A stretch of 25,088 bases of DNA from CAYZUC01 sp964481705 (GCA_964481705.1 CAYZUC010000038.1:1-25088); one strand, 5' to 3'. Positions 1 to 8,353 are shown, numbered from the stretch's first letter. Program-made: numbers and translations. Notes: generated by a model not told the origin, from the letters alone.

Positions 1-309
1 AGGCTCATATGTTGACTTTCTATCCTGAGGAACTTGAATATCCATACTTCCATAACTACTATTGATACGTTTAGACTTATAGCCGTTACGATAATCATCG
101 CTATCAGAACGCTCAGATTTCTCGTAGCCAAGATGGTTGTCCATTTCAGCTTCCATCATCTCTTTGATTGTTCCACCTAGAAGATCCTTAAGTGCATCCT
201 GGATGTCCTCAGCTGATTCAATGTCATACTCCTGAATAAGCTGCTGAATGATATTTCTTTTTCCTTCTGTCATTTGTACTTTGTGTACAGGTCTTTTTTC
301 TCTTGCCAT
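1..309 (-). CDS. IS256-family (Mutator type) transposase, N-terminal part
   Basis: This is the first 103 codons of a DDE transposase of the IS256/Mutator family, which moves its element by copy-out/paste-in. The translation starts MAREKRPVHKVQM, then has an alpha-helical region (IQDALKDLLGGTIKEMMEAE), and then the family hallmark around residues 57-103: DNHLGYEKSERS, then DDYRNGYKSKR, then VPQDRKSTYEP. The catalytic DDE residues lie past the window edge. The start is ATG at 307-309 with AGGAGG about 8 bases upstream. That ribosome site sits in the 3' arm of a hairpin (316-351). The frame is intact as far as it can be seen, so the element may be active. Confidence 0.9.
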   Translation of the reverse strand, partial: MAREKRPVHKVQMTEGKRNIIQQLIQEYDIESAEDIQDALKDLLGGTIKEMMEAEMDNHLGYEKSERSDSDDYRNGYKSKRINSSYGSMDIQVPQDRKSTYEP

Positions 310-315
310 AATAAT

Positions 316-351
316 AGGCCTCCTATGATTTTATTTTATCATAGAAGACCT
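316..351 (-). promoter_or_regulatory. Hairpin burying the transposase ribosome binding site
   Basis: In the transposase-sense RNA a 14-base arm (AGGUCUUCUAUGAU) pairs along its whole length with AUCAUAGGAGGCCU across an 8-base loop, using two U-G wobbles. The 3' arm contains the AGGAGG ribosome site. In the opposite RNA the wobble positions become A-C mismatches, so the structure favours the transposase strand. Such hairpins are known in other IS families to stop translation of mRNA that reads in from outside; the function here is inferred. Confidence 0.6.
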
Positions 352-424
352 GTTATTTGATTATTTACAGAAAAACTTTCACGCTCTCGAAAATACTACA
401 AATCTAGATGGTAAAATATTACAT

Positions 425-3400
425 GTGATCAAAGAAAAGATTGAAGATTTAAAAGAAGAATATTTACTAAGTAATGCAGAACTTGATGAAGTTATCTCAA
501 GTATTCGTATTGATCAGGTAGAACTGACAGAATTTGAGATTAGGATTCATCTTTATGAATGGTTAACGGAAACGTATTCAATTAATGGAATTTCTGATAC
601 TTGCGCTGAAGGAACTAACTGGATTTTGAGCTTTGACAATGGTAAAGAAGTAACAGTTAGTATGTATGAATATATTGCTCCTAAACAAGTTGAAGTACCA
701 GAAGAAAACGATAATGAGAATGAGGAAGAAAGAGTAGGTGTAACATATTCATATAATCCTGATGCGGCGGCAGAATATGCTGATACATATGTATATAATT
801 ATAATCCAAGTTATACCGATTATAATTCAATTGGTGGAGGAGATTGCACTAATTTTGTTTCACAGTGTCTTCGCCATGGCGGACTTCAATTTACAGGGGA
901 TTGGTACTGGTATTCATCTGGTAATTATTCTTCATCATGGACAATACCATCTGCACAGAGAAGTTATTTACTAAATTATGGAGCAGCATATACGGCAAGC
1001 AATAGTACAGTCAAAAAAGGAAATCCTGTATATTATATCTGGAAAGGGTCAAGCAATTGGGGCCATGCTGCGATATGTGTAGGAACGAATGATTCGGGAA
1101 TTCCCGTTGTTGATGCGCATAATAATGATGAATTTCATCATTTATGGGGAATGAATGCAGCACAAACTGGGACAATACAATTACAAGGAAATTCTGATAC
1201 CACGCCGCCCACAATTTCTAACGTCCGTGTTACAGATGTATCTACCTGTGGATATACAGTAACATGCGATGCGACTGATGCAAGCGGAATTAATCGTGTG
1301 CAGTTTCCTACTTGGACGGAGTATAATGGTCAGGATGATATTCAACCTAATTGGGGACAGGCAGGATCAAAAGCTTCTGGAAAAAATATTGGAGGAAACA
1401 CATGGCAATTTAGGGTAAATGATATAGATCATAACTTCGAGTCGGGAGCATATAAAACACATATTTATGCATATGATAATTATGGAAATAGTAGATCGTG
1501 TGAAACTCCAGTTACTATGTTGAATAGGGACTTCAATGCTATTAAACAAGTTACATCAAATGGTAAAACATATACACTTTATAATGATTCAGTTATTTGG
1601 GAACAAGCCAAAGAGAAATGTGAGGAATTAGGAGGCTATTTGGCTGTAATTACTTCTGCTGAAGAGCAAAATATTGTTAATCAATTGATATCAAGTGGCG
1701 CACGAGATGGATACCTAATTGGCGGAAAAAAGAATAATGAAACCGGAAGTTATGAGTGGATTAATGGTGAGTCAATGAGTTATGAGAATTGGCATGATGG
1801 TCAACCGGATAATTCATTCAATCAAGAAGATTGCATAGAATTATCACGTGAAGGAAAATGGAATGATTTATCGAGTACAAAATTATACAATATGGGCGTT
1901 ATTATGGAGCAGGACTTAGGTAAACCAACGCTTCAAGGTGATTCAACCGGTTTGTTTACCTGGACGGATGGCGGAAGTAATGCAACAAGCTATGATTTTA
2001 GACTGTATGCACTAGATAAGACAACAATTATAGCTGAGAAGATAGGATTAACAACAGAATCCTATCAATTGACGGATATTCCAGAAGGAGATTACTATGC
2101 CAATGTTTGTGCGGTTAATACAGAAGTAGGAAAATGGGTTACTTCAGACTTGATTTCTGTACATTTGAATTCAAGTGCAGTAGTGCCTGTTGTATCAAAT
2201 GCGAGAGTTATAAAATCAGACGCTACCAGTTTTACCATTAGCTGTACAGTAACCGATGATTCTGATGTTGATCGTGTTCAATTCGCTACATGGACAGATA
2301 AAGATGGTCAGGATGATTTGGTATCTAATTGGGAGACCAATACTTCAATTAAGGGTACAATTAGTGGGAATACTTGTACTTTTAAAGTAAAAGATTCAGA
2401 TCATAACTTTGAAAGAGTTCTGTATTATTCAGATATCTATGCTTTTGATATCCATGGGAACAGAAGTGAAAGTAACAGAGTAGTTCATGAACTACAGAAC
2501 ACAGATAAACCAGTGAAATCTATCATTGTGGGTAATCATGAGTATGAATTATATGATGATATTCTTTCTTGGAACGGAGCCAAATCAAAGGCGATAGTAA
2601 AAGGTGGTCACCTTGCGACAATCACAAGTGATGCTGAACAGGACGCAATCAGTAATTTTATACTAAACGGCTCAAGAGTCGTTTACTATTTGGGAGCAAA
2701 GGATGTAAATGGAAATAAACAATTTGAATGGATTACAGGAGAAGATTTTTTATATAGTAACTGGTCAGATAATCAACCAGATCACGGATCTCCCGGTGAG
2801 CCATATTTGGAAATATGGACAGATGGAAAATGGAATGATGTTGCAGATAATGATTTAACGTTTGGCCGTGGCTATATTGTTGAGACGGAAACCGAAGTAC
2901 ATGAAGTGAGCGGAAATTCGGCTTTTGAGTCTGCACATCCTTATGAAAATGATACAAACCAACAGTGGATTTATTCGAAAACAGGTACGGCTAGTATTAT
3001 TCTCACCTTTAGCAATGACACAGAATTGGAACAAGATAAAGATTACATTTACATATATGATGAGAATGATGAATTAGTAGGTACCTATACTGGTACAGCG
3101 TTGGCTGAGAAAGTAATTACAATACCTGGTTCCAAAGCTCGTGTTAAACTTGTAACAGACGGAGAAGGAACAGCATACGGATTTCGAGTGACAAAGGCAG
3201 AAGCAGGAAAGCAGAGAGTGGCATTAAAGAGCATTAGTATGAATACAGTTTCTATGAATATGAAACTAGGAGAAAAGAAGAAACTTAGTGTATCATTTAA
3301 TCCAAATGACACAACGGACGACAAAACTATTGAATGGACCAGCAATTGTCCATCTGTCGCTACAGTCAGCGAAGGTAATGTGACTGCAACCGGTTATGGC

Positions 3401-4846
3401 GAAGCAGTTATTACAGCTAAAGTGGGAGATTTGATGACGACTTGTAATGTATCGGTAGTATCATATACTCTTCAATTCGATCCACAGAATGGTGAGCCGA
3501 TTACTCGTAAAGCAGTAGGTTCAAACCAAGCAGTTGGAGAACTTCCAATACCTCAGAAGGCAGGGTGCATTTTCGGTGGATGGTATACGGGCAAAGATGG
3601 GTCTGAAGAGAAAATTGACGAGAATTCTATCTTAACAGGCAATCTGAAAGTATATGCTTATTGGCTTGATGAAAATGAATATACTGATATTTCAAAGGCA
3701 ACGGTAAGCAAAGTGGGAACAAAGGTATACACAGGTTATGAGATATGCCCTAGTATCACCATGAAGTATAATAATGATCTGCTATATGAGGGAATTGATT
3801 ATTCCTTATCATATTATGATAATGTTGATAGGGGAAATGCTACAATTGTAATTCATGGGGAAGGATGTTACGCAGGAGCTACAAGTGTATCTTTTGAGAT
3901 AACTCCAAAGAACATAGAAAAGGCAGTTATTAGTATTGATGATACTAACGAATTGTCTAAAGCGCCTAATATTACGGTAAGTGATGGCGAGAACGAATTG
4001 GAAGAGGATACAGACTATTCAGTAAGTAGTATTACTGGCAATGAGAAAGTGGGAAAAGCATATTTAACCATTTCTGGAACAGGTAATTACTATGGAGATA
4101 AAAGAGCTTCATTTAATGTCTATAGTGAAAATACAAATTTGATTGAGGATGTCAATTTTGAAGATGATTCAGTAATTAGTAATGGTTATATTTATTCAGG
4201 TAAGAGCTTTAAACCTGTAATATCTGTCAAGGATAATCAAGGCAACACGATTCCTAAGAAGTACTACAGCATATCTTATAAAAACAATAAGAATGCTGGA
4301 ATTGCTTCCATAATAATTAAAGGAAAGGGAAAGAAATACAAAGGAAGGAAAACAGTTCAATTTACAATTCATCCAATGGATATAAGTAAGAACTATGACA
4401 TATCGAGTATTTCCAACCAATCATTTACCAGTGGTGCAATTTGTCCATCCGTAAAGGTGGTTATGAAAGGAAAGAAGAAGAGACTCTCACAGAAGAATAA
4501 TTATACAGTTACTTACTTGCGCAACACTAAGGTTGGGACGAATGCAACGGTAAGAGTCACTGGAACAAAGAATTATTGCGGAGTAATTACGAGTACATTC
4601 CAGGTAACTACAACAAAAATGGGAAAAGGATTTAAAGTAAAGGGATTAAAGTCCCAAAGGTATACGGGAAGTCCGATCGAACCTAAATTCTCAATAGTAT
4701 ATAAGAAATGTACTTTAAAAGAAGGTAGAGATTACACAGTCAGCTATAGCAATAATATCGAAAGAGGAAAGGCAACAGTAACAATCACAGCAAAACCAGA
4801 TAGTGGTTTTACGGGAAGTATAACAAAATCATTTAAGATTAAGTAA
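425..4846 (+). CDS. Modular amidase_6 / C-type lectin / Ig-repeat surface protein, probably 5'-truncated by the IS
   Basis: The 1473-codon frame encodes a multi-domain, probably cell-surface protein. Residues 107-245 match the amidase_6 putative cysteine hydrolase: YNPDAAAEYAD, Cys141 in GGGDCTNFVSQCL, His214 in WGHAAICVG, and DAHNND near 230. Next come two copies of a unit: a GBS_Bsp-like Ig repeat (264-362 and 588-690, both with RVQF.TWT..GQDD and DHNFE) followed by a C-type lectin domain (380-497 and 702-820, both with QPD and WND). An FN3-like stretch lies at 500-580, a CUB-like domain at 835-925, a Big_2-like Ig domain at 934-1012, an InlB/Flg_new-like repeat at 1013-1082, and about four YTG...Y..NN.GA...I.G repeats to the end. 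There is no LPXTG anchor. The GTG start has no ribosome site, no signal peptide follows, and the frame is open upstream into the IS, so the N-terminus is probably missing. It may be a pseudogene. Confidence 0.85.
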   Translation: MIKEKIEDLKEEYLLSNAELDEVISSIRIDQVELTEFEIRIHLYEWLTETYSINGISDTCAEGTNWILSFDNGKEVTVSMYEYIAPKQVEVPEENDNENEEERVGVTYSYNPDAAAEYADTYVYNYNPSYTDYNSIGGGDCTNFVSQCLRHGGLQFTGDWYWYSSGNYSSSWTIPSAQRSYLLNYGAAYTASNSTVKKGNPVYYIWKGSSNWGHAAICVGTNDSGIPVVDAHNNDEFHHLWGMNAAQTGTIQLQGNSDTTPPTISNVRVTDVSTCGYTVTCDATDASGINRVQFPTWTEYNGQDDIQPNWGQAGSKASGKNIGGNTWQFRVNDIDHNFESGAYKTHIYAYDNYGNSRSCETPVTMLNRDFNAIKQVTSNGKTYTLYNDSVIWEQAKEKCEELGGYLAVITSAEEQNIVNQLISSGARDGYLIGGKKNNETGSYEWINGESMSYENWHDGQPDNSFNQEDCIELSREGKWNDLSSTKLYNMGVIMEQDLGKPTLQGDSTGLFTWTDGGSNATSYDFRLYALDKTTIIAEKIGLTTESYQLTDIPEGDYYANVCAVNTEVGKWVTSDLISVHLNSSAVVPVVSNARVIKSDATSFTISCTVTDDSDVDRVQFATWTDKDGQDDLVSNWETNTSIKGTISGNTCTFKVKDSDHNFERVLYYSDIYAFDIHGNRSESNRVVHELQNTDKPVKSIIVGNHEYELYDDILSWNGAKSKAIVKGGHLATITSDAEQDAISNFILNGSRVVYYLGAKDVNGNKQFEWITGEDFLYSNWSDNQPDHGSPGEPYLEIWTDGKWNDVADNDLTFGRGYIVETETEVHEVSGNSAFESAHPYENDTNQQWIYSKTGTASIILTFSNDTELEQDKDYIYIYDENDELVGTYTGTALAEKVITIPGSKARVKLVTDGEGTAYGFRVTKAEAGKQRVALKSISMNTVSMNMKLGEKKKLSVSFNPNDTTDDKTIEWTSNCPSVATVSEGNVTATGYGEAVITAKVGDLMTTCNVSVVSYTLQFDPQNGEPITRKAVGSNQAVGELPIPQKAGCIFGGWYTGKDGSEEKIDENSILTGNLKVYAYWLDENEYTDISKATVSKVGTKVYTGYEICPSITMKYNNDLLYEGIDYSLSYYDNVDRGNATIVIHGEGCYAGATSVSFEITPKNIEKAVISIDDTNELSKAPNITVSDGENELEEDTDYSVSSITGNEKVGKAYLTISGTGNYYGDKRASFNVYSENTNLIEDVNFEDDSVISNGYIYSGKSFKPVISVKDNQGNTIPKKYYSISYKNNKNAGIASIIIKGKGKKYKGRKTVQFTIHPMDISKNYDISSISNQSFTSGAICPSVKVVMKGKKKRLSQKNNYTVTYLRNTKVGTNATVRVTGTKNYCGVITSTFQVTTTKMGKGFKVKGLKSQRYTGSPIEPKFSIVYKKCTLKEGRDYTVSYSNNIERGKATVTITAKPDSGFTGSITKSFKIK

Positions 4847-4884
4847 ACAAGTAGGAGAATGGTGAAAGCCATTCTCCTACTTGT
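4847..4884. terminator. Perfect 16-bp hairpin after the surface-protein gene
   Basis: ACAAGTAGGAGAATGG and its exact complement (4869-4884) flank a 6-base loop directly after the stop codon. The sequence after it is A/T-rich but has no clean T-run, so it may terminate weakly or act as a 3' stabiliser. Confidence 0.65.
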
Positions 4885-4929
4885 ATATATTATGTTATGG
4901 ATTTGCAAATCTCTAATCACATAATATAT
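4885..4929. repeat. Nested palindrome in intergenic DNA
   Basis: ATATATTATGT (4885-4895) is perfectly inverted at 4919-4929, and inside the loop lies a second exact palindrome, GATTTGCAAATC (4900-4911). It directly abuts the preceding hairpin. No function is assigned. Confidence 0.55.
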
Positions 4930-4930
4930 C

Positions 4931-4959
4931 TTGCGGTATATTAATTTGTATGTTATTAT
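4931..4959 (+). promoter_or_regulatory. Candidate SigA promoter for the Rpn-family gene
   Basis: TTGCGG, a 17-base spacer and TATTAT, with a TG one base before the -10. The gene start at 5127 would leave a leader of about 160 bases, in which I see no known RNA element. No better promoter is visible between 4960 and 5126. Confidence 0.4.
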
Positions 4960-5126
4960 CTTACCAAAGCATAAGTTCTATATTCTTTCGGCGCAGACCG
5001 TCTATGATTCTAATTCATTTCAGAAAATCTATGCTTTTACCCAAATAATTTAGCAGCAGAAGATTTTCGGATGGATTTAGAAGGTTCTGATGTCCTCGGA
5101 TGTTTTCTGCGAAGGAGGAACTTCAT

Positions 5127-6083
5127 ATGGAAGAAGATTTACTATTGAAGGAGTATTTATCGGATAACGAGAGATACGCCGACTTGTTCAACGGATTTTT
5201 CTTTTCTGGAGAACAGGTAATTTGTGCAAAATCATTGCACAGTTATGATACGCAGACTGGCTATGTGAGAAATGGTAAGCGTAACCGAAAAGTGAGATAC
5301 AGAGATTTGATGAGAAGATCAGACTTTGGATTGAACTTTGCAGTAATTGGTATTGAGAATCAGAAGTATGTCCATTATCTCATGCCATTAAGGGTGATGT
5401 CTTATGAGTCGGCTGAGTATGAGAATCAGGCATATAGACATCGAAAGAGAGTACGTAAAGAAAAAGAAGTTAAGAACAGTGAATTCCTTTCTGGTTTTCG
5501 AAAGACGGATAGACTTCGTCCATGTGTTACGATTGTTCTGTATTATGGAGATGATTGGGACGGGAGCCGTGATTTATATGATATTATGGATTTTACTGAT
5601 ATACCAGAATCGTTAAGAAAATGTGTGAATCACTATAGAATCAATCTGTTGGAGATAAAAAAACTGGATAGTACAGAAGTATTTCATACAGATGTAAAAC
5701 TGGTTTTTGATTTTATTCGTTGTGGAAATGATAAAAAGAAATTGAAGAAATTAGTTGAAGATAACGAAGAATATCATAATATGGAAGAGGATGCATATGA
5801 TGTAGCAGCATTCTTTACCCGAGCAAAAGAATTGATACAGATGAAGCAGAACTATATTCAGGGAGGTAAGGTAGATATGTGTCAGGCACTTACGGAATTA
5901 ATTAATGATGGTAGGATGGAAGGCAGACAAGAAGGCAGACAAGAAGAAAGACGAATTATGATGAGAATGGTGACAGCCATGATTCAGGATGGTCACGCCA
6001 TGGACGTTTCGAGACTGGCTGATGATGAGGATTTCTATCGTGAAATGATTGACAAATATGAGATACAGATGGCTGAAGTGTGA
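5127..6083 (+). CDS. Rpn-family recombination-promoting nuclease / putative transposase (PD-(D/E)XK)
   Basis: This 318-residue protein belongs to the Rpn family, nucleases with a PD-(D/E)XK fold that stimulate RecA-independent recombination and are common in many copies in Lachnospiraceae. The N-terminus has the family pattern DNERYADLFNG (Asp19), followed by NFAVIGIENQKYVHYLMPLRVMSYES; Glu77 and Gln79 of the IENQ motif fit the nuclease core. A central region, CVTIVLYYGDDWDGSRDLYD, is also typical. The C-terminal tail carries the charged repeat EGRQEGRQEERR seen in relatives. I chose ATG 5127 because AAGGAGG lies 7-8 bases before it; an upstream in-frame ATG at 5100 has no such site. It stands alone between the surface-protein gene and the convergent buk gene. 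Confidence 0.85.
   Translation: MEEDLLLKEYLSDNERYADLFNGFFFSGEQVICAKSLHSYDTQTGYVRNGKRNRKVRYRDLMRRSDFGLNFAVIGIENQKYVHYLMPLRVMSYESAEYENQAYRHRKRVRKEKEVKNSEFLSGFRKTDRLRPCVTIVLYYGDDWDGSRDLYDIMDFTDIPESLRKCVNHYRINLLEIKKLDSTEVFHTDVKLVFDFIRCGNDKKKLKKLVEDNEEYHNMEEDAYDVAAFFTRAKELIQMKQNYIQGGKVDMCQALTELINDGRMEGRQEGRQEERRIMMRMVTAMIQDGHAMDVSRLADDEDFYREMIDKYEIQMAEV
5919..5942 (+). repeat. Two exact 12-bp tandem units in the Rpn C-terminus
   Basis: GAAGGCAGACAA occurs twice in a row and a degenerate third copy follows (5943-5954). The 12-base period keeps the frame and encodes EGRQ. Copy number could change by slippage without breaking the gene. Confidence 0.8.
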
Positions 6084-6121
6084 TTCAGAATATATCTTAG
6101 GAGTGAAAGGGAAGATAAGAA

Positions 6122-6153
6122 TTGTGCCGCAGGACATTAGTCCTGCGGCACAA
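6122..6153. terminator. Bidirectional terminator between the Rpn gene and buk
   Basis: A perfect 14-bp GC-rich stem, TTGTGCCGCAGGAC, with loop ATTA, lies between two convergent genes. A/T-rich sequence follows on both sides, so it can serve both strands. Confidence 0.8.
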
Positions 6154-6192
6154 AATAATTGAACAATCTTATTCCAATCCCTATTTCAGCAA

Positions 6193-7260
6193 TTAGTACT
6201 CCATAGCTTTCTCTTCACCGTTCATCACGCGAAGAGCGCCCTGAGCGAGTGCTAGAAGTTCGTCTTCGCCAGGATATACGGTAAATGGAGCAATCCATTC
6301 ACATGCATCCTTTAGTCCCTGAACTACAGCCTTGTCGTATGCGATACCACCGGTTACGATGATCTGGTCAACTTTTCCCTGTAATACGCAGGACATAGCG
6401 CCAATGTTCTTGGAAATCTGTAAGATGAATGCATCGCGTACCTCTTTTGCGTGCATATCTCCATTTTGAACCATCTTCTCTACATCACGCATATCGTTAG
6501 TTCCACAGTAGGCATTGAAGCCACCGTTTCCAACGAGCTTTTTGTATACTTCCTTCTCAGAATATTTGCCGGAGAAGCACATTCTTACGAGTGCACCGAC
6601 CGGAACAGCACCGGAACGCTCAGGAGAGAAAGCTCCGTCACCTTCAAGGGCGTTGTTGATATCAACTACTTTTCCATGCTTATGAGGACCAACGGATACA
6701 CCACCACCGAGGTGAACAACAATAAGATTAAGGTCTTCATATTTAATACCTTTTTCTTTTGCATAGCGTTTTGCTACGGCTTTCTGATTAAGTGCATGGA
6801 AAATACTTGTTCTTGGGAGCTCAGGAACTCCGGAATACTTAGCTGCAGGTTCCATCTCATCTACTGCTACTGGGTCTACAATATAGGAAGGAACTCCGAT
6901 GGAATCTCCAATCTCTCTTGCAAGTAAAGCACCAAGATTGGAAGCATGCTGTCCTTGAACACCTTTCTTGGAATCTTCAAGAAGCGCATCAGATACCGGA
7001 TAAGTACCACCTGGAATGGGTTTTAACAATCCCCCACGTCCTACACATACATTTAAGGATTTGATATCAAAGTTCTTCTCTTTTAAGAAGTTAAGAATGA
7101 TGTTTTTGCGGAAATCCTTCTGGTCTACAATACTTGCGTACTGAGCAATCTCTTCTGTGGAATGTCTCAGAGTTTCTTCAAATAATAATGTCTCATCTTC
7201 AAATACGCCAAGCTTTGTGGAAGTGGAGCCTGGATTAATAATTAAACTTTTTACGGACAT
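6193..7260 (-). CDS. buk: Butyrate kinase
   Basis: The protein transfers phosphate from butyryl phosphate to ADP, giving butyrate and ATP, the last step of the kinase route of butyrate fermentation in the cytoplasm. At 355 residues it has the normal family length. It shows the ASKHA (acetate/butyrate kinase) signatures: INPGSTSTK at 8-16, GRGGLLKPIPGGTYPVS at 74-90, VVHLGGGVSVGPHKHGK at 181-197, and EGDGAFSPERSGAVP at 206-220. A late TGGIAYDK motif lies at 303-310. The start is ATG with GGGAGA upstream. It follows ptb by 20 bases on the same strand, in the usual ptb-buk order, and ends at a strong convergent terminator. Confidence 0.96.
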   Translation of the reverse strand: MSVKSLIINPGSTSTKLGVFEDETLLFEETLRHSTEEIAQYASIVDQKDFRKNIILNFLKEKNFDIKSLNVCVGRGGLLKPIPGGTYPVSDALLEDSKKGVQGQHASNLGALLAREIGDSIGVPSYIVDPVAVDEMEPAAKYSGVPELPRTSIFHALNQKAVAKRYAKEKGIKYEDLNLIVVHLGGGVSVGPHKHGKVVDINNALEGDGAFSPERSGAVPVGALVRMCFSGKYSEKEVYKKLVGNGGFNAYCGTNDMRDVEKMVQNGDMHAKEVRDAFILQISKNIGAMSCVLQGKVDQIIVTGGIAYDKAVVQGLKDACEWIAPFTVYPGEDELLALAQGALRVMNGEEKAMEY

Positions 7261-7280
7261 GATAATCTCCCTTCGGATTC

Positions 7281-8201
7281 TTATTTATTTTTCTTCATTT
7301 CTTCTGCAACAACTGCTGCAAGTGCAATGGAATTAACCTTTGTCTCCATGCTGTCGGAACGTGAGGTTAAGATAGCAGGGGCACTGGTTCCTGTCAGGAT
7401 ACAGCCATTCTCGAATTCGGTTGTATGTACGAGGAACTTGTAAGCAATGTTTCCAGCATGAATATCGGGGAAAAGAATAACATCAGCATCGCCAACAATT
7501 TTTCTTCCTTTGGCAGCTTTATGCTTAGCTGCTTCTGGGCAAATAGCGAGGTCAACAGAAAGCGGTCCGTCAACGATACATCCGGTAATCTTTCCTTCTT
7601 CGTTCATCTTTGCAAGCTCAGCCGCTTCAACCGTAACAGGCATCTTTGGATTAACAACTTCAACAGCAGCAACAGCTGCTACCTTTGGCATCGGATTACC
7701 ACATGCATGGCAAACCTTAACCGTATTTTCAATTATAGCTACCTTATCTTCAAGAGTAGGATATGTCATAAAAGCAACGTCAGTTAAGAAAAGTAACTGG
7801 GGAATTCCTTTGATTTCAAATACGCTTACATGAGATAATGGCTTTCCGGTACGAAGACCCACTTCTTTGTCCAGAATACTCTTCAAGAAGCCCTTGCTGT
7901 CAATCAATCCCTTCATATACATATCTGCTTTTCCGTCATGAACAAGCTTTACTGCAGTATGAGCAGCCTCTGTTGGATCTACAACGTTGATTACTTCGTA
8001 CTTGGTTAAGTCCATATCAATGCGTGAAGCAATTTCTTTGATCTTCTCTTCATCACCAACTAAAATGGCATCTGCAATGCCCTGTCTTCTTGCAGCACGA
8101 ACTGCCTCGAGTACTGGCTCGTCCTGAGCAACAGCTACTGCAACCTTTTTTTTGTCACATTCTGCGACTTTGGCTAATAAGCCTTCAAATCCTTTACCCA
8201 T
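7281..8201 (-). CDS. ptb: Phosphate butyryltransferase
   Basis: This cytoplasmic enzyme converts butyryl-CoA plus phosphate into butyryl phosphate plus CoA and feeds the butyrate kinase encoded next. It belongs to the phosphate acetyl/butyryltransferase family: a paired alpha/beta fold with ARRQGIADAILVGDEEKI near 37-54, ADMYMKGLIDSKGFLKS near 113, DGPLSVDLA near 213, and LFPDIHAGNIAYK near 244. At 306 residues it has the usual length. ATG 8201 is preferred over GTG 8210 because GAGGTG, which contains that GTG, is itself the best ribosome site, 6 bases before the ATG. A strong promoter lies at 8271-8299. Confidence 0.95.
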   Translation of the reverse strand: MGKGFEGLLAKVAECDKKKVAVAVAQDEPVLEAVRAARRQGIADAILVGDEEKIKEIASRIDMDLTKYEVINVVDPTEAAHTAVKLVHDGKADMYMKGLIDSKGFLKSILDKEVGLRTGKPLSHVSVFEIKGIPQLLFLTDVAFMTYPTLEDKVAIIENTVKVCHACGNPMPKVAAVAAVEVVNPKMPVTVEAAELAKMNEEGKITGCIVDGPLSVDLAICPEAAKHKAAKGRKIVGDADVILFPDIHAGNIAYKFLVHTTEFENGCILTGTSAPAILTSRSDSMETKVNSIALAAVVAEEMKKNK

Positions 8202-8237
8202 CTTTTGCACCTCATCTATTAAATTTTATGCTTATAA

Positions 8238-8257
8238 CTTGTTAAAATAATAACAAG
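8238..8257 (-). other. Small hairpin in the ptb-buk leader
   Basis: CTTGTTA and TAACAAG flank a 6-base A/T loop in the 5' leader of the ptb-buk message. It could be a 5' stabilising stem or an operator; nothing shows which. Confidence 0.35.
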
Positions 8258-8270
8258 ACCTACATCGTTT

Positions 8271-8299
8271 ATACTATCATTTTCGCGGATAAACGTCAA
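8271..8299 (-). promoter_or_regulatory. SigA promoter for ptb-buk
   Basis: On the minus strand: TTGACG, a 17-base spacer, then TAGTAT. The predicted start lies about 60 bases before the ptb ATG. It is a near-consensus promoter placed divergently from the secA promoter. Confidence 0.8.
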
Positions 8300-8353
8300 G
8301 GTTTAGCTGTGTGGAACGCTTCAAAAGCACGCCCGAAATCCCATACCTTACTG

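Larger units (their letters stand above)
1..388 (-). mobile_element. IS256-family insertion sequence, transposase-start end (partial)
   Basis: The transposase start and its upstream terminal region are visible; the rest lies beyond the left edge. Read on the minus strand, the end begins about GAGAGCGTGAAAG (near 388) and runs about 80 bases to the transposase ATG. The outer boundary is inferred from the change to coding-like sequence at about 389; target duplications cannot be tested because the other end is missing. Confidence 0.75.

Noticed and set aside
389..424. Hybrid promoter made by the IS end, driving the surface-protein gene
   Set aside because: No -35/-10 pair with good spacing is visible; TAAAAT at 412-417 has GAAAAT at the -35 place.
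6451..6927. 158-codon open frame on the plus strand
   Set aside because: It lies wholly inside buk on the other strand, has no ribosome site and reads as low-quality, cysteine/histidine-mixed sequence; it is an antisense shadow.
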